Assembly: GCA_031550725.1 (NCBI GenBank)
Contig: JAVBOH010000016.1
Span: forward strand, 40,206 to 104,205
Source: UBA946 sp031550725
GTDB lineage: Bacteria; Bacillota; Clostridia; Oscillospirales; Ruminococcaceae
DNA: 64,000 nucleotides
Direction: 5' to 3'
Below, in pieces: positions 53,599 to 60,995 of this stretch. A model generated the notes under the pieces. That model was not told the origin of the DNA, did no database searches, and was given only the letters and a program-made list of their open reading frames with translations. The translations under genes were made by a program, and so were the position numbers. Positions within the stretch are counted from its first letter, which is position 1, and each line of letters opens with the position of its first letter.

Positions 53599-55026
53599 CT
53601 ATATTGTCAGGTTGTTTCTGTCTCTTAATATATACTTTTTAATCGGCGGTATCTGACATAAAATAAAGTACAGAAGTCCTGTTCCAATAAATGAAAAACC
53701 TGTTGGTGTAAGGTGGAATAAAAGCATATTATGAACTTCACCTGTGATTGGATTATACACAAGAAGTGACATTGCAATTCCTGCTGCTACACATATAAAT
53801 CCTACGAAATTAAAGCCACGGGTATAATTATATGAATTATGTCCTTTGAGTCCAAACGCTGAACGCAAGTCAAGCTTTTGCTTTCTGATAAAGAAAAAGT
53901 CAACAAATAAAAGTGCTGCTAACGGTGCATATACACAAGCACTGATTGTCAGGAATGAGCCAAAATATTCGATAATTTTACCCCATATGCAAAGCAAAAT
54001 TACATATGCTGCAAGAATTAAAATTAATACATTATAGTTTGCTTTTTTGAATGATGATTTTAACATTACACCATAAATATATGAGCCTACTGCTTGTGTT
54101 CCGATATTCGCAAACGCAACTAACATCAGTGAACTAAGTGCAAGCACTGGTATTGAAAGTGTCGCCAGCATCAGTGTTGGGTCATCAATAATTTCGCCTG
54201 TTACATACTGCATTGCAATTGACATTACTGCTCCAACCACAACAAAAAATGAGCCTGCCACCCCTTGACCCATAACTCCTGCCCAGTATCCTGAGCTTTC
54301 TTTTTTTGTTAGTCTTGGTACTTCAGCCATTCCGCCAACAAGCGTTATTACAAACGCAAAGTTTGCCTCAATTGAAATTATGTATGGGATGATATTATTT
54401 TCATATCCTGTTGTGTCAGGCTTATAATTCCATATAACATCAAATGGCACAGATGTGAAACCTATTATCACAACCATAACGCCAAGTGCTAAAAGCAAGG
54501 GTACTAAAATTCGTGTTGTCCATGTTATTGCGCCAAGACCTTTATATGCTATCATTGTACCTATAACTACACATCCTATTGCAAATAAGACGTGCGTGAA
54601 TGACGGCAGTGCTATGCCAAAAAGCGCAAGCAAATTTGACATTGACGATGAAAACAGCTCCGCACAGACCGCATACCATGGGAAATTTATAACAATTATT
54701 ATAACCGTCATTATCGTTACACCTTTGTTTCCAAAGATACTTTTTAACCATATCCATATGTCAATTCCATATCGGACTGACAATATTACAGGCAGTTGAT
54801 AAATAGCAAGCATTACAATTGCTCCAATAAATGCTCCTATCAAAAGCTGTTTAAACCCTACTAAAGTTGCTAAATATGACCCTTGTGTATAGCTCCATGT
54901 TGCTATGCAATATCCAGCCAAAACAAGAAATGCATCCAAAATTCCATATAGTCTTTCTTTTTGCAATATCGGCGCAATTCCAAAGAATGCTTCACGCTCG
55001 ACTTGATTTTCTACATTTTTACTCAT
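53599..55026 (-). CDS. NCS1-family purine/cytosine permease
   Basis: The 475-residue transporter has about twelve transmembrane helices with the NCS1 pattern: GYCIATWSYTQGSY in helix 1, IGAFIGAIVMLAIY, and the helix 8-10 stretch GGMAEVPRLTKKESSGYWAGVMGQG. Members import cytosine, purines or allantoin-type nucleobases with Na+ or H+. Substrate cannot be named. It is preceded by a small membrane protein in the same unit (gap 47 bp), and the promoter at 55284-55312 drives both. Confidence 0.92.
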   Translation of the reverse strand: MSKNVENQVEREAFFGIAPILQKERLYGILDAFLVLAGYCIATWSYTQGSYLATLVGFKQLLIGAFIGAIVMLAIYQLPVILSVRYGIDIWIWLKSIFGNKGVTIMTVIIIVINFPWYAVCAELFSSSMSNLLALFGIALPSFTHVLFAIGCVVIGTMIAYKGLGAITWTTRILVPLLLALGVMVVIIGFTSVPFDVIWNYKPDTTGYENNIIPYIISIEANFAFVITLVGGMAEVPRLTKKESSGYWAGVMGQGVAGSFFVVVGAVMSIAMQYVTGEIIDDPTLMLATLSIPVLALSSLMLVAFANIGTQAVGSYIYGVMLKSSFKKANYNVLILILAAYVILLCIWGKIIEYFGSFLTISACVYAPLAALLFVDFFFIRKQKLDLRSAFGLKGHNSYNYTRGFNFVGFICVAAGIAMSLLVYNPITGEVHNMLLFHLTPTGFSFIGTGLLYFILCQIPPIKKYILRDRNNLTI

Positions 55027-55073
55027 ACTGTTAACCCCATCCTATTCGATTTTTTGTCACTGTTTGATACTAA

Positions 55074-55247
55074 TTACATATTTGCACCCAAAACAATCAA
55101 TGCAATTCCCACAACTGCTACCACTGCAACCGATATATAATTCTTTAATGCAAAACGCTCCGCAAATTCATAATTATCCTTTTCCATTTCTGTCAGTCGC
55201 TTTTCAATTTCCATATCTATTTCCTGCTCATAGTTATTCTTGCTCAT
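55074..55247 (-). CDS. 57-residue single-pass membrane protein upstream of NCS1 permease
   Basis: A short frame runs from ATG 55247 to TAA 55074. It encodes an acidic, helical N-terminus (MSKNNYEQEIDMEIEKRL, then TEMEKDNYEFAERF) and one transmembrane helix (YISVAVVAVVGIALIVLGA). A GAGGTGAG ribosome site and a consensus promoter precede it. The next gene on the same strand is the NCS1 permease, 47 bp away. The arrangement of charged helix plus single helix next to a large transporter suggests an accessory subunit. Confidence 0.75.
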   Translation of the reverse strand: MSKNNYEQEIDMEIEKRLTEMEKDNYEFAERFALKNYISVAVVAVVGIALIVLGANM

Positions 55248-55283
55248 AATCCTATCTCACCTCTTATTTTTATCTTTTACAAT

Positions 55284-55312
55284 ATTATACGTCATATAGC
55301 ATGATTTGTCAA
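55284..55312 (-). promoter_or_regulatory. Promoter of the small membrane protein and permease
   Basis: TTGACA (55307-55312) and TATAAT (55284-55289) on the minus strand are 17 bases apart. Confidence 0.85.
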
Positions 55313-55510
55313 TAGGATTTTAATATTTTTTCTAAAAATATTATGGTCAGTAAAACCAACCTCTATTTTACATTTTTCTCATTTTTACGCAGCTTTAACA
55401 TCTCTTCTATTTCATTAGCTTTTTCCTACATAATCTACACTCATTTTGTTCGGTTTGTGTTTATTATACCACTATTCTAGCTTTTTGAAAAGAGATTATA
55501 TCACTTTTAT

Positions 55511-55594
55511 TTACCAAATATAGATTATTTTTGTGTTTCCTGAATATTCATATCGGTCTTTGATCTGTGATGGTTTTATTATTACACGGTGCAT
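55511..55594 (-). pseudogene. Decayed copy of the N-terminal part of the 55893-56744 gene
   Basis: The minus strand encodes VIIKPSQIKDRYEY, matching LIKPSEIKDRNEY of the neighbouring protein. Nucleotide similarity spans about 45 bases near 55540-55590. A stop follows shortly. It looks like the remnant of a duplicated or replaced gene. Confidence 0.55.
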
Positions 55595-55682
55595 TTTTAG
55601 GGTGTAGCGGATACCTATATTAATTCTATTGATTTGAAAACCGAAAAATAATATTAATATCAATTTAATATCAGTAGGCAAA

Positions 55683-55728
55683 AAATCACCTGCAAAACCT
55701 TGATTTTATCAGGTTTTTCAGGTGATTT
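55683..55728 (-). terminator. Terminator after the CoiA-like gene
   Basis: AAATCACCTG and CAGGTGATTT form the outer stem with an AAAACCT/AGGTTTT pair inside, followed by TTTTTTG on the minus strand. Confidence 0.75.
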
Positions 55729-55762
55729 GAAATTATTCCAACTCAGCAAGCTTTGTTTAAGC

Positions 55763-55785
55763 CTAAACAATTATATTTAGGCTTT
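55763..55785. other. Small palindrome
   Basis: AGCCTAAA and TTTAGGCT pair around CAATTATA. It lies between the CoiA-like gene and its terminator; role unknown. Confidence 0.35.
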
Positions 55786-55892
55786 GCATTGCTTTTCATC
55801 TTCTATTATTCAAATTGTTTGTATTATTCGAAATGCTGTGACTGGTGTTATCAAAATGTTATCATGAGTGATAACAATTTGATAACACAAGG

Positions 55893-56744
55893 TTAATATT
55901 TATCGTAGAAATATTTAAGTAAGTACTTCTTATTAATAGCGATAGACGCAGCATCCATCACAGGTAAAAAATATTGTTCATTACGTTTCTCTACTATACT
56001 AATTGCTGTAACTAAGTCCCCATACATATCAGTACAATTTTTATAGTTTCGCAATTTATAGTATTCATTTTTACTGTTATTCTGAAATGGTGAATAGAAT
56101 TCAAAGCTAACTTTACCGTTTTTTTCCGTCATTGTGTTTATATTAATATAATTATTGCCAATGTCAACACTAGTGATTTTACCATAAACAACTCGAGTTT
56201 TCCCTATATCATTATCCGATAATCCTTCACAACTCCTTTTCATAACAGGAGGACGTTTTTTACCATTTGGTAATGGTTCAGCATTTGGATCAGTTGTAGG
56301 GACAAAGCGAATATACTCATCTGATATTTTATTCTTATTAACGACACTTGATTTTCGTTTTTTTTGGGGGTTGTCAGAAGATGTTTTTGAATTTTCTTGA
56401 GTCGCTTTCTTATATGTACCAATTAATATCTGCTTTTTAGCTTCATTATCTAAAGCAGCATATAAACTATTTCCATACTTAGAATTACCATTTGCAATAT
56501 TCTCAAATAGATTTGGGCAATTATCTGAATGTTTTGAATGAGGATGTGTCCTAAAATATGTTTTGTGTACAGGAAAATCAACTTGTACAAAATCTAATTT
56601 TGCGTCACAATTATTTTCAGAGCAAAAAAGATGGTTTTTGAATTTTTCTACATATTCATTTCGGTCTTTAATCTCTGATGGTTTTATCAGAATTTCTGAA
56701 TTTGATTTATCGGATAATATGAATTTTGCTTGTAAAATTGCCAT
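55893..56744 (-). CDS. CoiA-like zinc-cluster protein, unknown function
   Basis: The 283-residue protein starts at MAILQAKFILS behind AAGGAGG; an earlier in-frame ATG at 56780 is less likely. The N-terminal domain has a Cys/His set (FCSENNCDAKLDF, then YFRTHPHSKHSDNCPN) resembling the CxxC...HxxxH zinc cluster at the start of CoiA-type nuclease-related proteins. A charged, low-complexity linker (EENSKTSSDNPQKKRK-like) follows, then a beta-rich C-terminus (VVYGKITSVDIGNNYININ) that may be an OB fold. No nuclease motif was found. Position next to transposons suggests accessory DNA. The function is unknown. Confidence 0.65.
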   Translation of the reverse strand: MAILQAKFILSDKSNSEILIKPSEIKDRNEYVEKFKNHLFCSENNCDAKLDFVQVDFPVHKTYFRTHPHSKHSDNCPNLFENIANGNSKYGNSLYAALDNEAKKQILIGTYKKATQENSKTSSDNPQKKRKSSVVNKNKISDEYIRFVPTTDPNAEPLPNGKKRPPVMKRSCEGLSDNDIGKTRVVYGKITSVDIGNNYININTMTEKNGKVSFEFYSPFQNNSKNEYYKLRNYKNCTDMYGDLVTAISIVEKRNEQYFLPVMDAASIAINKKYLLKYFYDKY

Positions 56745-56893
56745 AAATAGTTCCTCCTTAAATAATAGTATATATTCCAATGAATTACTTTATTATCTTT
56801 ATATTTATAATACTATATGTAAGCTTTTTTGTCAATACTAAAAATATATTTTTTATTGTTGATTTTACATTTATAATATGTTATAATTCAAAT

Positions 56894-56916
56894 GTCGCAA
56901 AAGCGTGGATTGAAAT
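56894..56916 (+). CRISPR. Single degenerate type I-C-like CRISPR repeat
   Basis: GTCGCAAAAGCGTGGATTGAAAT has both ends of the Firmicutes type I-C repeat (GTCGC and GCGTGGATTGAAAT) with the middle of the hairpin deleted. No second repeat, leader or cas gene is present. A plus-strand terminator follows at 56945-56978. It may be a relic of an array. Confidence 0.45.
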
Positions 56917-56944
56917 ATTGGTAGATATACTATCACATTACAAG

Positions 56945-56978
56945 AAAACCTGCGGAGTCTTATGGCTTCGCAGGTTTT
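56945..56978 (+). terminator. Plus-strand terminator with no gene upstream
   Basis: AAAACCTGCG pairs with CGCAGGTTTT, then TTTTT. No plus-strand gene lies within the preceding 5 kb, so the unit it ended has been lost. Confidence 0.75.
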
Positions 56979-57243
56979 GTTTTTACATATAAAAAATTAA
57001 TTTTATTATATCCTTGCTATTATTACAATATCATGTTACACTATTTTTAAAACACAAATTTTAATATGTGTGTATTTAAATGTTGGTGATAGTATGATTA
57101 AAAAGAAAATAGAAAAAAGGTTATTACTTACAATTGTGATATAGCAAAAACAGCAAGTATTATTGCAAAAATGGAACTAATATTTCGCAATTTTTATCAA
57201 TCATAAACGTATAAAATAGTGTATAATTAAAACAGGTGATGTA

Positions 57244-57489
57244 ATGGAATATAAAGAACATATCGAAAAAGCACTTGACTATATTGAAAGCAACCTAACA
57301 GAAAATATCAATATTGCCGACTGTGCTGAAATTAGTGGATATTCGATGTATCATTTTCTTCGTATTTTCAAGCAAACTGTTGGGTTCACTCCTGCTGATT
57401 ATATAAGAAAACGCAGACTTACATAGATTGCAAAGGAGCTAATTAAGAGGTTACTTAAAACTGTCAATACATATATAAGGATAATTTAA
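57244..57489 (+). pseudogene. AraC-type regulator, truncated by nonsense codon
   Basis: The first 60 residues are a typical AraC helix-turn-helix start (NINIADCAEISGYSMYHFLRIF, split by family spacing, ending YIRKRRLT). A TAG then falls where the family has Glu (EIAKEL), after which IAKEL continues briefly before a stop. The rest of the gene, including the effector domain, is missing and transposon DNA begins near 57486. A single G-to-T change plus an insertion explains it. Confidence 0.75.
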
Positions 57490-57971
57490 TATTCTAAATA
57501 ATGTCTACTGAACAAACCCAAATTTGAACTGTTCACCTTAAAAAAGCAAAAATGCAGGAATTCAAAAAAGTGACAAGGAACCTTTTTGAGGTTCAGTAGC
57601 AAAACAGACATAGCGATGCTATGACCAACCGTATTTTCAAGTTTAGTAACGATAAGCCCAAGACCACATTTTCTTTTAGCAAGGCTGAATTTACGCTCAA
57701 CCTCAACACGTTCACCCTGATCGATATATTCCTGTTTCCTGTCACGGATTTCATCTTTTTTAGGACGACCCAAAGCAGGACCAGAAAGACGTATTCCTCG
57801 TTCAGCACAGTACTTCAAATTATCACGATTGCGATAAATTTTATCAGCAAGAAAACGTTCAGGATAATGTCTAGTACGCAGTTTAAAACGTCTCTTGCGA
57901 AATGACACCATTAATGATGGATCAAAAGGTGGCTTACTATCATCATAACCCTTGTAATGAATAAATGGCAC
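57486..57971 (-). pseudogene. C-terminal fragment of an IS5-type transposase
   Basis: The fragment reads the C-terminal half of a DDE transposase: ADKIYRNRDNLKYCAERGIRLSGPALGRPKKDE and VEVERKFSLAKRKCGLGLIVTKLENT, with the last catalytic Glu in VEVERKF. The N-terminal half and both inverted repeats are missing. It lies between the AraC relic and the hairpin at 58005-58044. Confidence 0.8.
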
Positions 57972-58004
57972 TAATGCGAGCTTAAATAAATTTATAAGTA
58001 AAAA

Positions 58005-58044
58005 AAGACCACCCCAGCTTCTTGAAAGAAGTTGAAGTGGTCTT
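58005..58044 (-). terminator. Terminator hairpin left of the IS66 element
   Basis: AAGACCAC with AGCTTCTT pairs against AAGAAGTT with GTGGTCTT around GAA and GAA loops, followed on the minus strand by TTTTTTT. Confidence 0.75.
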
Positions 58045-58323
58045 CATTGAAATATAAGTACTCCATCCAGAGCAAGAGGTTAGCAACATCCAGAACTGCT
58101 GAATGGGTTGCGATATCCTGCGTTGTAAAATTATTTTCAAATTGAAGTTACCGCCCATAAAATTTGGACACAAAAAAGACTATATCCCAGCCTTATCTAA
58201 GGTTGAAATATAGCCAGAAATATCATCAAGTCGGTAATTAGTCGGTCAATATATCGCATTCCACGGTATCCAACGGTACAAAATGCCTCATTTTGTAACC
58301 GTAAAACCCGCCCACCCCAACAA

Positions 58324-59934
58324 TCAATCACCCAGGCGAAGTGAATCAAGAATACGAGTAGAAAACGGAATGAAATCCGAGAAATCAGAAAAGTCCATAG
58401 ATCTGATAGAACTAAGAACCCAAACCAAGTAATCATATGGTTTCAAATGATTTTGCTTAGCGGTTTCAATAATGGAGTAAAGTATGGCAACAGCCTGAGC
58501 GCCTTTCTCAGTATTAGCAAACAACCAGTTTTTGCGTCCGATAACAACTGGCTTAACAGAACGTTCAGCAGCATTATTGGTAAGCTCAAGCTTAGGATTT
58601 TGAAGAAAGGTAAGAAATGATTTTCTTTGATTTAAAGCATAGGTAATTGCTTTGCCAGTCAGACTTTTGGGCACAGCACTCACTTGTTTATCTTCACACC
58701 ATTTGAAAAAGTCTGCAACAAGAAGTGCAGATTTTTCTTTTCTGATATGAAAGATTTCATCAAGTGTATACTTGAATTTTTCATGTGGCTTATCAGGATT
58801 TCTGCCTTCAATATGAAAAATCTCCTGTATTTTCAGAAACCCTTGTCCTGCAATAGTGGTATAGTCCTTTTTGTTATGCTGAACATTAACAACGTTAAGG
58901 AAATACCTTCGTAAATGTGCAAAACAACCTACTCTGACAGCTGATTTTACATCGTCATACTGTCTAAGACCGTCACAGTGAAGATACCCTGAAAAGCCAT
59001 TAAGAAAGCTGACAGGATAGTCACCACTTCTGCCATTACGATACTCATACAGAACAATAGGATTATCTGAATATTTTCCAGTTCTGTATACCCATAAATA
59101 TCCCTTGACAGGTTTTTCTTTTCCTTTTACATGATTAACTTGCAATGGAGTTTCGTCAGCATGAAGTATGTTTTCAGACAATAGCTTTTTATGTAAAATA
59201 TCATACAAAGGCTTCAGTAGATCAGCAGCTGCCATAATCCAGTTTGACATAGTCTGTCTGGATATATTTATCCCCATACGCTTGAATTCCTGTTCCTGTC
59301 TATACAATGGTACAGCCTTGCGGAATTTTTCATTAAGTATATATGCAAGCAGTGATGGAGATACAAAGCTATGATCAAACAATGGTTCAGGGGATTTTGC
59401 AGTTTTTATGTTTCCTGCAAGTCCATCCTTATCACATTTACGGCATACATAATTTTCTCGTCTATGCTCAATAATTTTCAAAACTGATGGTGTATATTCA
59501 ATTTCACGATAGCTGTCATATCCTATAGAAACCATTTCAGAACTGCATTTTTCACATAGTCTTTGATCTTCTGGAATATCATACACAATAACATCTGATG
59601 GTGTAGATCTATATATTTCATCAAAGCTGCGCTTAGGAGTTCTCTGATATGTTTTTACAATATCAGGAACAGTAGGCTCAGTTATTTCACTTTCATATTC
59701 ATCATCAAAGAAGCTGAACTGATCATAATCATCACAAATTTTTTCAGTAGATGAACCGTACATTTTCTTTCCTGCAAGCTTTAAAAGTTCAGTTACACGA
59801 TTTAATTCATTAGTCAGCTCTTTGATTTTTTCGTCAGCTTTTTCAAGCTGTTCAGAAAGCTTTATATTGTGATTTTCATAAAAATGCAAACGGGCAGTTA
59901 CTTCAATATATGATAATATTTCTGACATCTGCAT
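58324..59934 (-). CDS. IS66 transposase TnpC
   Basis: The 536-residue DDE transposase has the IS66 layout: coiled-coil N-terminus with LLKLAGKKMYGSSTEK, a four-Cys zinc finger (LCEKCSSEM, YVCRKCDKDG), then DDE residues in HADETPLQV, HCDGLRQYDDV and the Glu in NNAAERSVKPVVIGRKNW. The C-terminal LLYSIIETAKQNHLKPYDYL is typical. No disruption is visible, so it may be active. It is separated from tnpB by a small terminator-like hairpin at 59984-60010. Confidence 0.95.
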   Translation of the reverse strand: MQMSEILSYIEVTARLHFYENHNIKLSEQLEKADEKIKELTNELNRVTELLKLAGKKMYGSSTEKICDDYDQFSFFDDEYESEITEPTVPDIVKTYQRTPKRSFDEIYRSTPSDVIVYDIPEDQRLCEKCSSEMVSIGYDSYREIEYTPSVLKIIEHRRENYVCRKCDKDGLAGNIKTAKSPEPLFDHSFVSPSLLAYILNEKFRKAVPLYRQEQEFKRMGINISRQTMSNWIMAAADLLKPLYDILHKKLLSENILHADETPLQVNHVKGKEKPVKGYLWVYRTGKYSDNPIVLYEYRNGRSGDYPVSFLNGFSGYLHCDGLRQYDDVKSAVRVGCFAHLRRYFLNVVNVQHNKKDYTTIAGQGFLKIQEIFHIEGRNPDKPHEKFKYTLDEIFHIRKEKSALLVADFFKWCEDKQVSAVPKSLTGKAITYALNQRKSFLTFLQNPKLELTNNAAERSVKPVVIGRKNWLFANTEKGAQAVAILYSIIETAKQNHLKPYDYLVWVLSSIRSMDFSDFSDFIPFSTRILDSLRLGD

Positions 59935-59983
59935 TCACTCCGTTTCACAGTATTTATTACTTAGATTATACCATAAAAACAAG

Positions 59984-60010
59984 AAAAAGCACGATTTTAC
60001 CGTGCTTTTT
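59984..60010 (-). terminator. Hairpin between tnpB and tnpC of IS66
   Basis: AAAAAGCACG pairs with CGTGCTTTTT around ATTTTAC. It may reduce tnpC transcription from the tnpA-tnpB transcript. Confidence 0.7.
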
Positions 60011-60038
60011 GTATGAGAAATATATTCAACCTTTATGG

Positions 60039-60422
60039 TTAATTTGCCATGTTAAATACTTGATTTTCTGTTGAATTTCGTGATTTTTTCAGACTTTCAT
60101 AATGACGCATTTCTTCAATATGTAAACCATTTAAAAGCCAGTCCAGTTCTTTTTGTGTTACTGTATATTTTTCTTCTGCTATATGCTTTGGAAATCTGAA
60201 TAGTCCTTTTTCTATACGTTTATACAATAGGCAAAATCCATCTCCATCCCAGTACAGTATTTTCATTCTGTTGCAATGTCTGTTATGAAATACAAATATC
60301 ATATCTTCAAATGGGTTTAACTTGAAGCTTTGTTCTACTATGGATGCTAGACCATCTATTGATTTTCTCATATCAACATTTGCTGATGAAATATATATTT
60401 TTGACGGATTTATTATCATCAT
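60039..60422 (-). CDS. IS66 accessory protein TnpB
   Basis: The 127-residue protein has the TnpB/Orf2 signature: KIYISSANVDMRKSIDGLA at the N-terminus, then MIFVFHNRHCNRMKILYWDGDGFCLLYKRIEKG split by normal spacing, and the end KELDWLLNGL. It is essential for transposition in the family. Its start overlaps the stop of tnpA. Confidence 0.92.
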   Translation of the reverse strand: MMIINPSKIYISSANVDMRKSIDGLASIVEQSFKLNPFEDMIFVFHNRHCNRMKILYWDGDGFCLLYKRIEKGLFRFPKHIAEEKYTVTQKELDWLLNGLHIEEMRHYESLKKSRNSTENQVFNMAN

Positions 60423-60610
60423 ATTTCTTCACCGCCTACTTGAATTTCGGCAAAGTATATTTCTCCACCTTCACTCATTTCATCCAATCGCTCCAGCCAG
60501 TACCTCAGTGTACCTCGTTTTATCCCGTTTTCTTTGCTCCATACTCGTTGGCTTTGTCCACTTTCTTGGAATGCGTGTATTATCTCTGCCCATTTTTCTG
60601 CCTCACTCAT
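60419..60610 (-). CDS. IS66 accessory protein TnpA
   Basis: The 63-residue protein has the IS66 TnpA helix-turn-helix: EIIHAFQESGQSQRVWSKENG and GTLRYWLERL. Length is short compared with typical TnpA (about 90-130), but the helix-turn-helix is complete. It overlaps tnpB by four bases. Confidence 0.85.
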   Translation of the reverse strand: MSEAEKWAEIIHAFQESGQSQRVWSKENGIKRGTLRYWLERLDEMSEGGEIYFAEIQVGGEEI

Positions 60611-60750
60611 CTTACTGCCACCCTTTCGTTTTTCTCTATTATACTGCTTGGGTGGTCACTTCTCTAGGTGGGCGGGTTTTACGGTTACGTTACTTTTCGT
60701 CTCAAAAGTGGGCGGTAACTTCAATGAATTTGTTGGTATCTAACAATGAG

Positions 60751-60782
60751 AAAACGCCGAAACTACGTTGTTTCGGCGTTTT
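60751..60782 (-). terminator. Terminator of the former tRNA-Trp gene
   Basis: AAAACGCCGAAA pairs with TTTCGGCGTTTT around CTACGTTG. It lies 9 bases past the 3' end of the tRNA-Trp fragment on the minus strand. Confidence 0.75.
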
Positions 60783-60790
60783 GACTAGTG

Positions 60791-60820
60791 TGGCAGGGGC
60801 AACAAGAATCGAACTCGTGA
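60791..60820 (-). pseudogene. 3' fragment of tRNA-Trp (probable integration site)
   Basis: On the minus strand the T arm ACGAGTTCGATTCTTGT is followed by TGCCCCT, discriminator G and CCA, the 3' end of a Firmicutes tRNA-Trp. Neither the D arm nor the 5' acceptor strand AGGGGCA is found in the following 200 bases. The recombinase gene follows. This is a classic attachment-site remnant. Confidence 0.7.
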
Positions 60821-60917
60821 CTGATAGTTTTACTTAAAGAAGTCAGAACATAACACGAACATCCGTTCTTATACTAACCGCCATATGTTATTATTTACCA
60901 TTCGTAACCATAATTTT

Positions 60918-60950
60918 AAATCCATGTAGATTGTATACCTACATGGATTT
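60918..60950 (-). terminator. Terminator of the serine recombinase gene
   Basis: AAATCCATGTAG pairs with CTACATGGATTT around ATTGTATAC, 46 bases past the recombinase stop. Confidence 0.7.
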
Positions 60951-60995
60951 ATGTGATCTGTTATATACATACAAACAATTTCCAATTAACAACTA

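Larger units (their letters stand above)
58295..60688 (-). mobile_element. IS66-family insertion sequence (about 2.4 kb)
   Basis: GTAACCGTAAAACCCGCCCACC at 58295-58316 recurs inverted at 60667-60688, giving perfect 22-bp terminal repeats with the GTAA start typical of IS66. Inside are tnpA, tnpB and tnpC on one strand. A second, outer inverted pair ATTGAAGTTACCGCCCA is at 58141-58157 and 60709-60725. No 8-bp target duplication was found next to either pair. Confidence 0.85.

Noticed and set aside
57982..58173. Minus-strand frame through the 58005-58044 hairpin
   Set aside because: It runs through a strong terminator and shows no family similarity; at most a gene remnant.
60322..60837. Plus-strand open frame ending in an ATRIELVTDSFT-type tail
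   Set aside because: It is antisense to IS66 genes and runs across the tRNA-Trp fragment. Such tails are typical artefacts of tRNA 3' ends.
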